64,000 nt of DNA from NCBI GenBank assembly GCA_958428365.1, contig CAUAFT010000007.1, forward strand, positions 62,001 through 126,000. The letters are read 5' to 3'. The notes below the pieces were generated by a model. It saw only the letters and a list, made by a program, of their open reading frames with translations. It had not been told where the DNA came from and did not search any database. The DNA is from an uncultured Lachnospiraceae bacterium (lineage in GTDB: Bacteria > Bacillota > Clostridia > Lachnospirales > Lachnospiraceae). The translations under genes and the position numbers were made by a program. This document shows, one piece after another, positions 36,901-44,550 of the stretch; positions within the stretch are counted from its first letter, which is position 1; every line of letters begins with the position of its first letter.

Positions 36901-37436
36901 CCTTCGGCACGAAAATCATGGGAAGCAGTACCGTGACGGTCAATCAGATGGTGGCTTACTACAACAGCACCGGAAAGAAATATCCATCTTCTGTCTACTC
37001 CTCCAAAGGAGCCGCTAATATTACGGCATTCTGTAACATTGTAGTACAGGAAGCAGCGGCTGAGGGAGTTCGTGCAGACGTAGTATTTGCTCAGATCTGT
37101 AATGAGACCGGATTCTTACAATTCGGCGGGGATGTCAGCGCAGAACAATGTAACTTTGCGGGACTTGGAGCTACTGGAAACGGAGTGGCGGGAGAGACAT
37201 TTAAGAATGTCCGAACAGGAATCCGCGCCCAGGTACAGCACTTGAAAGCATACGCATCAAAAGATCCGCTCAATCAAACCTGTGTCGACACACGGTTTTC
37301 CTATGTGACCAGGGGAACAGCGCCATATGTGGAATGGCTTGGAATCCAGGAAAATCCGTATGGAAAGGGCTGGGCGACGGCTAAAAATTATGGATATAAT
37401 TTAGTGAATATTGTAAAAGTGATGCAAACCATGTAA
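33969..37436 (+). CDS. Secreted amidase_3 / glucosaminidase with FN3 repeats
   Basis: A secreted protein of about 1155 residues. The signal peptide is followed by an acidic Gln/Glu/Asp segment with 11-residue tandem repeats and a beta-rich region. The zinc amidase domain (about 295-500) has DPGHDANHPG, VEKDLNL, SIHNNAG and IIEHAFVD holding the metal and catalytic residues that cut the MurNAc-L-Ala bond. Five FN3-like repeats (about 515-985) follow, then a glucosaminidase-type domain with ICNETGFLQFGG (catalytic Glu) and NFAGLGATG. The two activities in one chain recall Atl-type autolysins. The TTG at 33969 has GGAGG eight bases upstream; ATG 33975 is a possible alternative. Confidence 0.92.
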   Translation: MRMKRWIAGFLCICLLGTSDALYSQAAAIGTSDSQKQDVQQEEEIENTAKQQEETTEDADDQQEETTEDADDQQEETTEDADDQQQENQQNTAEDVTVQQGDVENDPAEQQGDSAASDEEITSETPLLTYAVVDQPYIETPGTQTVLVGIDAQEKTIEQAVLEYQNKTTGEVFTAEAQEILEDSVIFSMEFENETKTGVYELSGIRYTIDGVEYQTDFKEAGMEMLFGVNTDVDSDPDAVVVEGEEDVDIDVVTIDGDGNTTSQSSIGEAIGEAQSQSTAGSFGLPAMRASGNVLVLLDPGHDANHPGASANGVVEKDLNLAIAKYCKAELETYAGVTVQMTRDGDACPYSTSNASTCNSRRVDYAKSIGASVYVSIHNNAGGGNGAEVYYPNQNYNASVSAAGKSLAQKILDNLVKLGLKDRGIKIRNSEDGTTYADGSLADYYAVIKNCKKAGIPAIIIEHAFVDSSDAANFLNSDAKLKKLGVADATGIAQYFGLKKKSGGTVTVKKPAKTTITTAKSVANTTIRLSWNKVANASGYVIYRSTKKDSGYEKIATITSGSTTTYDNKKVSAGKTYYYKIKVRATAGGQNAYSSYSAVKSAKTVKSTSISSVKSVGSTKLKVTWSARSGANGYYIYRSTKKDSGYKKIATVSGAKTTSYTDTGVKKGTTYYYKLRCRNKVDGSTGYSSTSAAVSGRTVGATTILSVKSKADKKLEVTWKAVSGANGYYVYRSTSAAGSYKRIATVSGKTTTKYADTDITAGKTYYYKIKTRNKVNKVTGYSSASKAGYGKTVKNPGITSVISRSPSKLEINWNSVSGANGYYVYRSTKKNSGYEKIATVSGRSTVQYTDSSLKTGKTYYYKVRSRNKVNGSTGYSSPGTAVNGKTVARPVISSLRESNGVVSIKWGKVSGASGYIIRRAASESGTYTRVATITSGSTTSYKDKTVTAGNTYYYRIQSFNTVNGQKGYSGYCSAKSITFGTKIMGSSTVTVNQMVAYYNSTGKKYPSSVYSSKGAANITAFCNIVVQEAAAEGVRADVVFAQICNETGFLQFGGDVSAEQCNFAGLGATGNGVAGETFKNVRTGIRAQVQHLKAYASKDPLNQTCVDTRFSYVTRGTAPYVEWLGIQENPYGKGWATAKNYGYNLVNIVKVMQTM
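34119..34217 (+). repeat. Three tandem 33-base repeats coding QQEETTEDADD
   Basis: Units at 34119-34151, 34152-34184 and 34185-34217, nearly identical (the third differs at two third-codon positions). A fourth partial unit begins CAGCAG at 34218. The 33-base period keeps the frame, so copy number could vary without breaking the protein. Confidence 0.9.
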
Positions 37437-37443
37437 AATAGAG

Positions 37444-37474
37444 GGCAGCAGTAGCAATACTGCTGTCTTATTTT
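37444..37474 (+). terminator. Rho-independent terminator after the amidase gene
   Basis: GGCAGCAGTA (37444-37453), tetraloop GCAA, TACTGCTGTC (37458-37467), then TTATTTTT. Ten-pair stem with one G-T pair. Confidence 0.85.
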
Positions 37475-37480
37475 TGTGAT

Positions 37481-37507
37481 ATAGGAAATTCCGATAGAAT
37501 TTCCTAT
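37481..37507. repeat. Inverted repeat, ATAGGAA family copy 1
   Basis: ATAGGAAATTC (37481-37491), CGATA, GAATTTCCTAT (37497-37507): a perfect 11-base palindrome. Related palindromes occur at 47536, 48763 and 52695, all between genes. Confidence 0.7.
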
Positions 37508-37654
37508 GTCACAAAAGCGTTCCGCGAGGATGATACGGGCAATTTCCCGTCTCAAAAAAAGCAGTCTCATACGAGAACGCAATCAAATACCCCGCAGTGA
37601 GCCGGATCCTGGCTCATTGCCCGCGGGAATAAACCATATCATGGAGGATAGAAT
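37508..37654. other. Structured gap before the MBL-fold gene
   Basis: Part of a 218-base gap. It holds an inverted GCGTTC/GAACGC pair (37517 and 37575), a short ACGGG/CCCGT stem (37535-37550), and a hairpin GCAGTGAGCC/GGCTCATTGC (37594-37603 and 37611-37620) ending about 22 bases before GGAGG and the ATG. No clear promoter was found. It could be an untranslated leader or a small non-coding element. Confidence 0.45.
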
Positions 37655-38536
37655 ATGAAAAAGAATAGAATCAGCATCATCCTGTCGCTGTTTGTCATCG
37701 CCCTGCTTCTGGCGGCAGTTATTTTTCTGGCAAAGCAGGAGGAGGGACAGTGGGAGATCACTCAGTACGGCGATCCTGCGGGAAACCAGCTCATGTGTTA
37801 CACCATGACGGATAAGAAGGGCCATCTCATTGTGGTGGACGGCGGCTGGGGGGATAATGCAGAGGAGCTGCGCAGCCTCATTGCACAGAAGGGAAATCAT
37901 GTGGACGCCTGGATCTTAACGCATCCCCATCAGGATCACATGGTTGCTTTTATGGATATTTATGACGATCCAGGCAAGCTAAAGATCGACCGGATCTACA
38001 CGGTGGAGCTGCCGTCGGTGGAACTTTGCAGGGAGAATGCCTCCTGGGATGAATTTGGAACCTACGAGCGTTTTTTACAGATGGAGATTCCGGAATTGGA
38101 GTATGTATATCCCGGCGACACCTGGAAGGTGGAAAATCTGGAATTTGAAGTCTTAAGCGCCTATGAGGACAGGGTGGACGAACTGAGCAACGACCTGCTT
38201 AACGACGGTTCCATGATGTTCCGTGTCACCGGAAACAGTGAGAGTATGCTCTTTTGCGCCGATGTGGGAAAATCCATGAGCGATTATCTTGCAGGCAAAT
38301 ATGGAGAAGGCTTAAGATCCGACTATCTTCAGATGGGACACCATGGAAACGGCGGATTGAAACAGGATTTTTATGAGCTGGTATCTCCAAAGGTTTCCTT
38401 TTTCGACGCTCCGAACTGGCTTTTCTATGACGAGACCGGTAATTACACCACTCCGAAAAACAGGGAGATCATGGAGGAACTGGGAAGTGAGATCGTGAAT
38501 TACGAGACCGCCCCGAACAGTATCCTCCTGAAATAA
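37655..38536 (+). CDS. Membrane-anchored MBL-fold hydrolase (ComEC/Rec2 C-terminal type)
   Basis: A 293-residue protein with an N-terminal membrane anchor or uncleaved signal (about residues 6-26) and a metallo-beta-lactamase fold outside. Metal-binding motifs are VVDGGWGDN (about 60-68), THPHQDHM (about 88-95), FCADVG (about 208) and the histidine in QMGHHGNG (about 229). This resembles the free-standing relatives of the ComEC C-terminal domain, which act on phosphodiesters or phosphorylated substrates. Flanked by terminators and promoters, it looks like a single-gene unit inside the surface locus. Substrate unknown; a role in cutting teichoic-acid phosphodiesters is speculation. Confidence 0.85.
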   Translation: MKKNRISIILSLFVIALLLAAVIFLAKQEEGQWEITQYGDPAGNQLMCYTMTDKKGHLIVVDGGWGDNAEELRSLIAQKGNHVDAWILTHPHQDHMVAFMDIYDDPGKLKIDRIYTVELPSVELCRENASWDEFGTYERFLQMEIPELEYVYPGDTWKVENLEFEVLSAYEDRVDELSNDLLNDGSMMFRVTGNSESMLFCADVGKSMSDYLAGKYGEGLRSDYLQMGHHGNGGLKQDFYELVSPKVSFFDAPNWLFYDETGNYTTPKNREIMEELGSEIVNYETAPNSILLK

Positions 38537-38541
38537 AGAAT

Positions 38542-38570
38542 TTGAGTTAGAACCTGTCCTGTGTTATAAT
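38542..38570 (+). promoter_or_regulatory. Sigma-A-like promoter for the second glycan operon
   Basis: TTGAGT at 38542-38547, 17-base spacer, perfect TATAAT at 38565-38570, about 30 bases before the double-GT2 gene at 38601. It starts immediately after the MBL-fold gene's stop. Confidence 0.75.
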
Positions 38571-38600
38571 ATTCCTATTGTGTTCGTAAAGAGGTAATTT

Positions 38601-41042
38601 ATGTTAAATTATAACTTTGTAACAGAGCGGGTACGGTTTCAACTGGACAGAGAGAATACAGTGGTCTGCAACGGCTGGTTTCGGGAAGATAATCCTAAGG
38701 GCCGCACACTGGAATGTTATCTGGATCAGGAGAGGCTGGATATCCAGGAAAAAATTATAAAAGGCTCCCAGGTAAGGCAGAAATATTCCGAGTATCAGGC
38801 GGAGGTCAACGAAGAGCATATTCTCACCATCGACCTGCCCCCAGCCTGGGCGAAACGAAAGAAATTCATTTTATATACCTGCGGAGAAAATACGCGGAAG
38901 GTCTCCTACTGTGCATCTACAAAAAAATTAAAGAAGATAAAAAACAGTGTAGACTATTACATTGAGATGCAGAAGCTGGAGGGAGAGCAGATGCTGCTCT
39001 CCGGCTGGTGTATTGCAGATAATGCGGTGAAGATCACCCTTCGGGGAAAAAATGACAGGGAGCTTCCGGTTAAGGTAGAGCGCAGTTACCGGAAAGATAT
39101 TGCAGAGTTATTTGCGGAAATTGACGCTGAGTATCAGGCTGGTTTTCAGCTTACAGCGGATATCTCAGGGGAAGAATATCTGGAGGTCTGTTTTCAGTCA
39201 GGAGGGAAACAGGCTGTTTATCGGTTGAAAAGGAGCTGGCTGGAAAAGGGAAGGGGAGTCAGGGACGGAGTCTCGATCCTGAAAAAAGCAGTTTCTTACT
39301 ATGAGCGCCACGGCATGGAGGCAACCCTGCTTCGGATCCGTTCCAAACTCTTTAAAAATGAGGAAGTACCCTACGATTATTGGAGAAAACGCCATACAGT
39401 GACGGAGGAGGAACTGGCGGCGCAGAGGCAGACGGAATTTGCCTGGCAGCCGAAGTTCAGCATTGTGGTTCCGCTTTACCGCACAAAAAAAACGTATCTG
39501 CGGGAGATGATCGAATCCATACAGGCGCAGACCTATAGAAACTGGGAGCTTTGCCTGGCGGACGGAAGCGGCGAGGGGCATCTGCTTGAGAGCGTGGTAA
39601 GGGAATACAGGGAACGGGATGAGAGGATCCGTTATCAGATATTGGAAGAGAATCTGGGAATCTCCGAGAATACCAACGCAGCCATCCATATGGCACAGGG
39701 GGACTACCTTGTGCTGGCGGATCACGACGATCTGTTGTCTCCGGATGCTCTCTATGAGTGCGCCAAAGCCCTGAATGAGGATGAAGAGATCGACGTGCTC
39801 TATTCCGATGAAGATAAGATCGATATGGATGGAAAAAAATATTTTGAGCCGCATTTTAAATCCGATCTGAACATGGATCTTTTATGCAGCATGAACTATA
39901 TCTGTCATTTGTTTGTGGTAAAAAAATCTCTGACAGAGACCTGCGGACTTTTGCGCCGGGAATTTGACGGGGCGCAGGATCACGACTTTATTTTCCGTTG
40001 TGTGGAGGAGGCGAAAAAGGTTCGCCACATACCGAAGGTTCTCTATCACTGGCGCTGTCATCTGGATTCCACCGCCTCCAATCCTGAGAGCAAACTCTAT
40101 GCATTTGAGGCTGGCAGAAAGGCTGTGGAAGAGCATTACCGAAGAGCGGGAATCCCGGCAGTGGCAGAACACAGCGATTCCTACGGAATCTTTCGGACCA
40201 GATATCAGTGGGAAGAGCAGCCCCTCGTATCCATCATCATACCGAACAAGGATCACATCGAGGATTTAAAAAAGTGCATGGATTCCATTCAGGATGAATC
40301 TTCCTATCGGAATTTTGAATTTATCATTGTGGAGAACAACAGTACCAGGGAGGAGACCTTTGCGTATTATAAGGAGATCGAATCGGAACAGGTGCATATC
40401 GTCTACTATGAGGGAGAATTTAATTTTTCCAAAATCAATAATTATGGGGCGGCTTTTGCAAAGGGAGAATACCTCCTGCTCTTGAATAATGATACGGAAA
40501 TGATCGGAGAGGATTGTCTGGAAGAACTGCTCTATCCCTGCATGCGGGAAGATGTGGGAGTCGTGGGAGCAAGACTCTATTATGAGGACGATACCATCCA
40601 GCATGGAGGCGTCATCATTGGATTTGGCGGTATGGCGGGTCATGCTTTTATCGGACAGTCCAGATATGAGACAGGTTATTTTTCACGAAGCGTCTGCGCC
40701 CAGGATCTGTCCGCAGTCACGGCGGCGTGTCTGATGACAAAGAAGAGCGTCTTTGAGGCTGTGGGCGGGCTGACAGAGGAACTGGTAGTCGCCCTCAATG
40801 ACATTGATTACTGTCTGAAGGTTCGAAGATTGGGCAAGCTGGTGCTCTACAACCCGTATGCACAGTTGTATCACTATGAATCCAAGTCCAGAGGTCTGGA
40901 GGATACGCCGGAAAAAGTGGCGCGGTTTCACCGGGAAGTGGATCTTTTTAATAGCCGCTGGGAAGAGCTTTTAAGGCGGGGAGATCCTTATTACAATCCA
41001 AATCTGACACTGAATAAGGCGGACTTTTCGCTGAAGGTGTAG
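38601..41042 (+). CDS. Double GT2 glycosyltransferase with N-terminal beta domain
   Basis: An 813-residue protein. Residues about 1-215 are beta-rich and unassigned. A first GT2 domain begins at about residue 284 (KFSIVVPLYRTKKTYL; metal site LADHDDLLSPDAL; DGAQDHDFIFRC). A second begins at about 541 (PLVSIIIPNKDHIEDLKK; LLNNDTEMIGED; VALNDIDYCLKVRRLG). Such tandem GT2 proteins are typical of rhamnan or glucan assembly, with two linkages made by one chain. It shares its layout with the 619-residue protein at 42509, which lacks the N-terminal domain. GAGGT precedes the ATG. Confidence 0.88.
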   Translation: MLNYNFVTERVRFQLDRENTVVCNGWFREDNPKGRTLECYLDQERLDIQEKIIKGSQVRQKYSEYQAEVNEEHILTIDLPPAWAKRKKFILYTCGENTRKVSYCASTKKLKKIKNSVDYYIEMQKLEGEQMLLSGWCIADNAVKITLRGKNDRELPVKVERSYRKDIAELFAEIDAEYQAGFQLTADISGEEYLEVCFQSGGKQAVYRLKRSWLEKGRGVRDGVSILKKAVSYYERHGMEATLLRIRSKLFKNEEVPYDYWRKRHTVTEEELAAQRQTEFAWQPKFSIVVPLYRTKKTYLREMIESIQAQTYRNWELCLADGSGEGHLLESVVREYRERDERIRYQILEENLGISENTNAAIHMAQGDYLVLADHDDLLSPDALYECAKALNEDEEIDVLYSDEDKIDMDGKKYFEPHFKSDLNMDLLCSMNYICHLFVVKKSLTETCGLLRREFDGAQDHDFIFRCVEEAKKVRHIPKVLYHWRCHLDSTASNPESKLYAFEAGRKAVEEHYRRAGIPAVAEHSDSYGIFRTRYQWEEQPLVSIIIPNKDHIEDLKKCMDSIQDESSYRNFEFIIVENNSTREETFAYYKEIESEQVHIVYYEGEFNFSKINNYGAAFAKGEYLLLLNNDTEMIGEDCLEELLYPCMREDVGVVGARLYYEDDTIQHGGVIIGFGGMAGHAFIGQSRYETGYFSRSVCAQDLSAVTAACLMTKKSVFEAVGGLTEELVVALNDIDYCLKVRRLGKLVLYNPYAQLYHYESKSRGLEDTPEKVARFHREVDLFNSRWEELLRRGDPYYNPNLTLNKADFSLKV

Positions 41043-41054
41043 GGAGTGAAGAAC

Positions 41055-42281
41055 GTGGAAGAGAAAAAAACAAAATCCGTAAAACAGAATATGATTTTTA
41101 ACACGGCAGGTTCTCTGATCTACTATGTCTGCCAATGGCTGATGTCGGTACTCATTGTGCGGATCTCAGGTTTTGCCGATGCGGGGATCCTGTCTCTGGC
41201 AATGAGCGTGACAGCGGCGCCTGCCATCATAGGACTTTTTAATATCCGAAGCTATCAGGTATCCGACATAGAGGGACAGTATCCGGATGAGGTCTATGTG
41301 AGATCCAGGGTCTACACCAATATTCTGGCGTATCTGATCTGTTTTGCAGTGGTTCTCATCAATGGCTACAGTCTGGAAAAGGCTCTGGTCATCATGGTAT
41401 TTATGTTCTTTAAGATGGCGGAGGGATTTGCCGACGTCTACTATGGCATCGATCAGAAGAGAGAGCGGATGGATTACGCAGGGATCTCCCTAAGCGTCCG
41501 GGGAGTCGGTTCCCTGTTCCTCTTCGTGGCAGTCTTTCAGCTTACCGGGAGTCTGCTGGCAAGCATCGCGGCAATGAGCGTCTTTTCGTTCCTGGTCATC
41601 TTTTTCTACGACAGAAGGGTGACGGATGTAAGGAAGGAGAAGCGGGCGGATACAGGAGCGATGGTGAAAAGCCTGTTGTTGACCTGCTTTCCATTGGCGG
41701 TGGTGGCGTTTTTGAATAATCTCTCCATCTCTGTGCCAAAACTTTTCTTAGAGCGTTATTTTGGAGAGGAGATCATGGGAATCTATTCCTCAGTGTCTTC
41801 GCCGACCATGGTGATCCAGCTTGCGGCGACCACCCTGTTTGCTCCGCTGGTTCCGCTTTTGACCGCGGAATACAACCAGAAAAATAAGAAAAATTTTATG
41901 AAGATCATCCGGCAGTTCGCTCTGCTCATCGGAGCCATCACCCTGATCTGTCTGGTGGGGGGAAAACTGCTGGCGCGCTGGGGTCTGGTGCTGTTGTTTG
42001 GAACGGAGATCGAGCCTTATGTCCATCTGTTTCTTCCGGTGGTTCTCATCGCGGTGCTGATTGCAGTCAATGCCAGCCTGTTCAGCATCTGTACGCTGAT
42101 CCGTGAGATCAGGTCTCAGTATCTGATCGGCTTTGCCGGGATCATCGGAGCGCTGATCCTGTCCGTGACCGTGGTAAAGGCAGGTTCCATGGAGGGCGTG
42201 AACCTGGCGTTGGTGGGCACCTTACTGATACAGATCGCAATACAGCTTGGATTGATCTGGAAAAATTTAAGGAACTTATAG
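41055..42281 (+). CDS. Polysaccharide flippase (Wzx/MOP family)
   Basis: A 408-residue integral membrane protein with about twelve hydrophobic segments. The N-terminal NMIFNTAGSLIYYVCQWLMS motif and the central LLLTCFPLAVVAFLNNLSIS are characteristic of Wzx-type oligosaccharide flippases, which move undecaprenyl-linked repeat units outward for Wzy polymerisation. This gives the locus a third export route besides the two ABC systems. I choose GTG 41055 because AGGGAG lies eight bases upstream; GTG 41046 is the alternative. Confidence 0.9.
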   Translation: MEEKKTKSVKQNMIFNTAGSLIYYVCQWLMSVLIVRISGFADAGILSLAMSVTAAPAIIGLFNIRSYQVSDIEGQYPDEVYVRSRVYTNILAYLICFAVVLINGYSLEKALVIMVFMFFKMAEGFADVYYGIDQKRERMDYAGISLSVRGVGSLFLFVAVFQLTGSLLASIAAMSVFSFLVIFFYDRRVTDVRKEKRADTGAMVKSLLLTCFPLAVVAFLNNLSISVPKLFLERYFGEEIMGIYSSVSSPTMVIQLAATTLFAPLVPLLTAEYNQKNKKNFMKIIRQFALLIGAITLICLVGGKLLARWGLVLLFGTEIEPYVHLFLPVVLIAVLIAVNASLFSICTLIREIRSQYLIGFAGIIGALILSVTVVKAGSMEGVNLALVGTLLIQIAIQLGLIWKNLRNL

Positions 42282-42298
42282 AGGAGAGATAAGTTAGC

Positions 42299-42502
42299 AT
42301 GATGAGAGTCTATATATGTCCTGAATGCGGATGGATTCGGACGGTATCGAGAAGAAAAGATGTGGAATGCTATAAATGCGGCTGTGCACAGATGACAGCC
42401 TCCAAATTGACCTATGTGGAATATACGCAGATGGATGAGAAAAAGAGAGAAGATTATGTGAAAAGCTGGCTTTATATCCACAACCGAAAGAAAGGCAGTT
42501 AA
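42299..42502 (+). CDS. Small zinc-ribbon protein
   Basis: A 67-residue protein with CPECGW near the start and CYKCGC about 18 residues later: two CxxC pairs that make a zinc ribbon. The rest is charged and helical, ending RKKGS. GAGGAGA lies 11 bases before the first ATG (42299; a second ATG follows at 42302). It sits between the flippase and a glycosyltransferase, 6 bases before the next gene, so it is co-expressed with them. I do not recognise a family. It could be a regulatory or scaffold peptide for the glycan machinery. Confidence 0.75.
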   Translation: MMRVYICPECGWIRTVSRRKDVECYKCGCAQMTASKLTYVEYTQMDEKKREDYVKSWLYIHNRKKGS

Positions 42503-42508
42503 CGTGTC

Positions 42509-44368
42509 ATGAAGATTACACCGTATAAGATCATAAAGGGGATCCGGTATTTGAAACATTATGGACCGAAGGCATTTTTTGCCCGCCTGGAGGATAAGAT
42601 GGAGCCGGATGAGGTTCCCTACGCTCCGTGGTATGAACACCACAGAGTGGGGGAGGAAGAACTGAAAAAACAGAGAAAATGCAGTGAGAAGTTCGGGATC
42701 CGGCCTAAAATCAGTATCATCGTACCCTGTTACCTGACGCCGGAGCAGTATCTGGTGGAGATGATGGATTCCGTGAGAGAGCAGTCCTATCTGGACTGGG
42801 AGCTGTGTCTTGCCGACGCCACTCCTACGGACGAGGTGGAGAAGGTCGTCGACGCTTATGTACAAAAATATGAGGAGAGGCGTATTATTTACCGTCATCT
42901 GGAAGATAACCTTGGCATTGCGGGCAATACCAATGCCGGACTGGAACTGGCAGGGGGAGACTGGGTGGCGCTTTTAGACCACGACGATCTACTGGCAAAG
43001 GACGCCTTATTTGAGATCGTAAAAAAAATCAACGAAGATCCTGCCTATGGAGCAATCTACACAGACGAGGACAAGGTGGAGGAACAAAGGGGAACGTTGG
43101 TGCATTCCCAGCCTCACTTTAAGCCGGATTTCAGCATCGACCTGCTGCGGTCCAATAACTATATCACCCATTTTTTCTGTGTGAAAAAATCCATCGTAAA
43201 GGAACAGGGAGGATTCCGCAGTGAATTTGACGGTGCCCAGGACTATGATTTTATCTTAAGATGTACGGAAAAAGCGGAAAAGGTCGGCCATGTGCCCAGG
43301 GTTCTCTACCATTGGAGATTACACAGCAGCTCCACGGCGGACAACCCTTTGAGCAAACGTTACGCCTATGACGCGGGACAGCGCGCCATCGAAGAACATC
43401 TGAAGCGCTGCGGCGAGGAGGGAACCGTATCCCAGTTAAAATTCTTTGGATTTTATCAGGTAAGATATCAGACGAAAGGAACTCCCCTTGTCTCCATTAT
43501 CATTCCAAACAAGGATGAATCCAGGACCTTAAGACGTTGTGTGGAATCCTTGCAGCAGACGGAATATCAGAATTATGAAGTCATCATTGTGGAAAATAAC
43601 AGCGTGGAGGAGGAGACCTTTGCTTATTACAGTGAACTCTGCGGGGAGCCTTATCGGAAAGGCAGTATGCAGTTGTCCTGTTCAGGAACACTATCCGGCG
43701 GGCAGAGCGTACAGGTAGTCACCTGGGAGGGGGACTTCAACTATTCAGCCATCAATAATTTCGGAGCGGGCTTTGCCGGAGGAGAATATCTGGTTCTTCT
43801 CAATAACGATATTGAGATCCTGACCGGAGACTGGATAGAACAGCTCCTTGGAAACTGTCAGAGGGAAAAGGTGGGAATCGTTGGAACAAGACTCTACTAT
43901 CCCGACAACACCTATCAGCATGCCGGAATCGTGGTGGGCATTGACGGAATTGCCGCGAATATATATCCGGGAATGCGCAGGGAGCGGGAGGGCTATCTTC
44001 ACAAGGCAGCGTTACAGCTCAATTACAGCGCCGTCACGGCAGCGTTTCTCATGATAAAGAGAGAAGTCTTTGACAGGATCGGCGGTTTTGAGGAGAGACT
44101 TGCCGTTGCTTTTAACGATGTGGATCTCTGCCTGCGGGTGGGAAAAGAGGGGTATCTCATCGTCTATGACCCGTATGTGGAGGCATACCACTATGAGTCC
44201 AAATCCAGAGGAAAAGAGGACACCAAAGAGAAGATCCGTCGTTTCGGTCAGGAGATCGAATTTTTCCGTACCCGGTGGATCGATTTTCTAAAAGCAGGAG
44301 ATCCCTGCTATAATCCGAACTTTTCTCTTAAAAAGTGCAATTATGCCTTAAAACCCTACAAGAATTAA
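42509..44368 (+). CDS. Double GT2 glycosyltransferase
   Basis: A 619-residue protein with two GT2 domains. The first begins at about residue 66 (KISIIVPCYLTPEQYL; LLDHDDLLAKDALF; DGAQDYDFILRC). The second begins at about 326 (PLVSIIIPNKDESRTLRR; LLNNDIEILTGDW; VAFNDVDLCLRVGKEG). It closely parallels the C-terminal 550 residues of the protein at 38601, apart from a 20-residue insertion after about residue 375 in the second domain. The pair probably build alternate linkages of one repeat unit. Ends GDPCYNPNFSL, as does its paralogue. Confidence 0.89.
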   Translation: MKITPYKIIKGIRYLKHYGPKAFFARLEDKMEPDEVPYAPWYEHHRVGEEELKKQRKCSEKFGIRPKISIIVPCYLTPEQYLVEMMDSVREQSYLDWELCLADATPTDEVEKVVDAYVQKYEERRIIYRHLEDNLGIAGNTNAGLELAGGDWVALLDHDDLLAKDALFEIVKKINEDPAYGAIYTDEDKVEEQRGTLVHSQPHFKPDFSIDLLRSNNYITHFFCVKKSIVKEQGGFRSEFDGAQDYDFILRCTEKAEKVGHVPRVLYHWRLHSSSTADNPLSKRYAYDAGQRAIEEHLKRCGEEGTVSQLKFFGFYQVRYQTKGTPLVSIIIPNKDESRTLRRCVESLQQTEYQNYEVIIVENNSVEEETFAYYSELCGEPYRKGSMQLSCSGTLSGGQSVQVVTWEGDFNYSAINNFGAGFAGGEYLVLLNNDIEILTGDWIEQLLGNCQREKVGIVGTRLYYPDNTYQHAGIVVGIDGIAANIYPGMRREREGYLHKAALQLNYSAVTAAFLMIKREVFDRIGGFEERLAVAFNDVDLCLRVGKEGYLIVYDPYVEAYHYESKSRGKEDTKEKIRRFGQEIEFFRTRWIDFLKAGDPCYNPNFSLKKCNYALKPYKN

Positions 44369-44401
44369 CAGGGATTTCACACAAAGTTAAGAATCTCTAC
44401 A

Positions 44402-44431
44402 TTGTCCAACATCTGGAAGATGTGGTATACT
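44402..44431 (+). promoter_or_regulatory. Sigma-A-like promoter before the second initiating transferase
   Basis: TTGTCC at 44402-44407, an 18-base spacer and TATACT at 44426-44431. It would give a leader of about 110 bases before the ATG at 44551. Confidence 0.6.
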
Positions 44432-44450
44432 GTTCGTGAAAGGATTGAGT

Positions 44451-44517
44451 CTGGGAGCCGGCGGCTCCCAGGTCTGTCCCTGCAATCTGATAAAATATTA
44501 CACAGACAAAATGTCTG
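44451..44517 (+). promoter_or_regulatory. Leader RNA with strong and alternative hairpins
   Basis: A perfect nine-pair hairpin CTGGGAGCC-GGC-GGCTCCCAG lies at 44451-44471. Just after it GTCTGT (44472-44477) can pair with ACAGAC (44502-44507), which overlaps CAGACA (44503-44508) pairing with TGTCTG (44512-44517). These pairings exclude each other, as in attenuators or riboswitch-like leaders. No T-run follows the first hairpin. No known riboswitch consensus was recognised. Confidence 0.45.
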
Positions 44518-44550
44518 AGATCTTTCTTAGACAGATCAGGAAAAATAACC

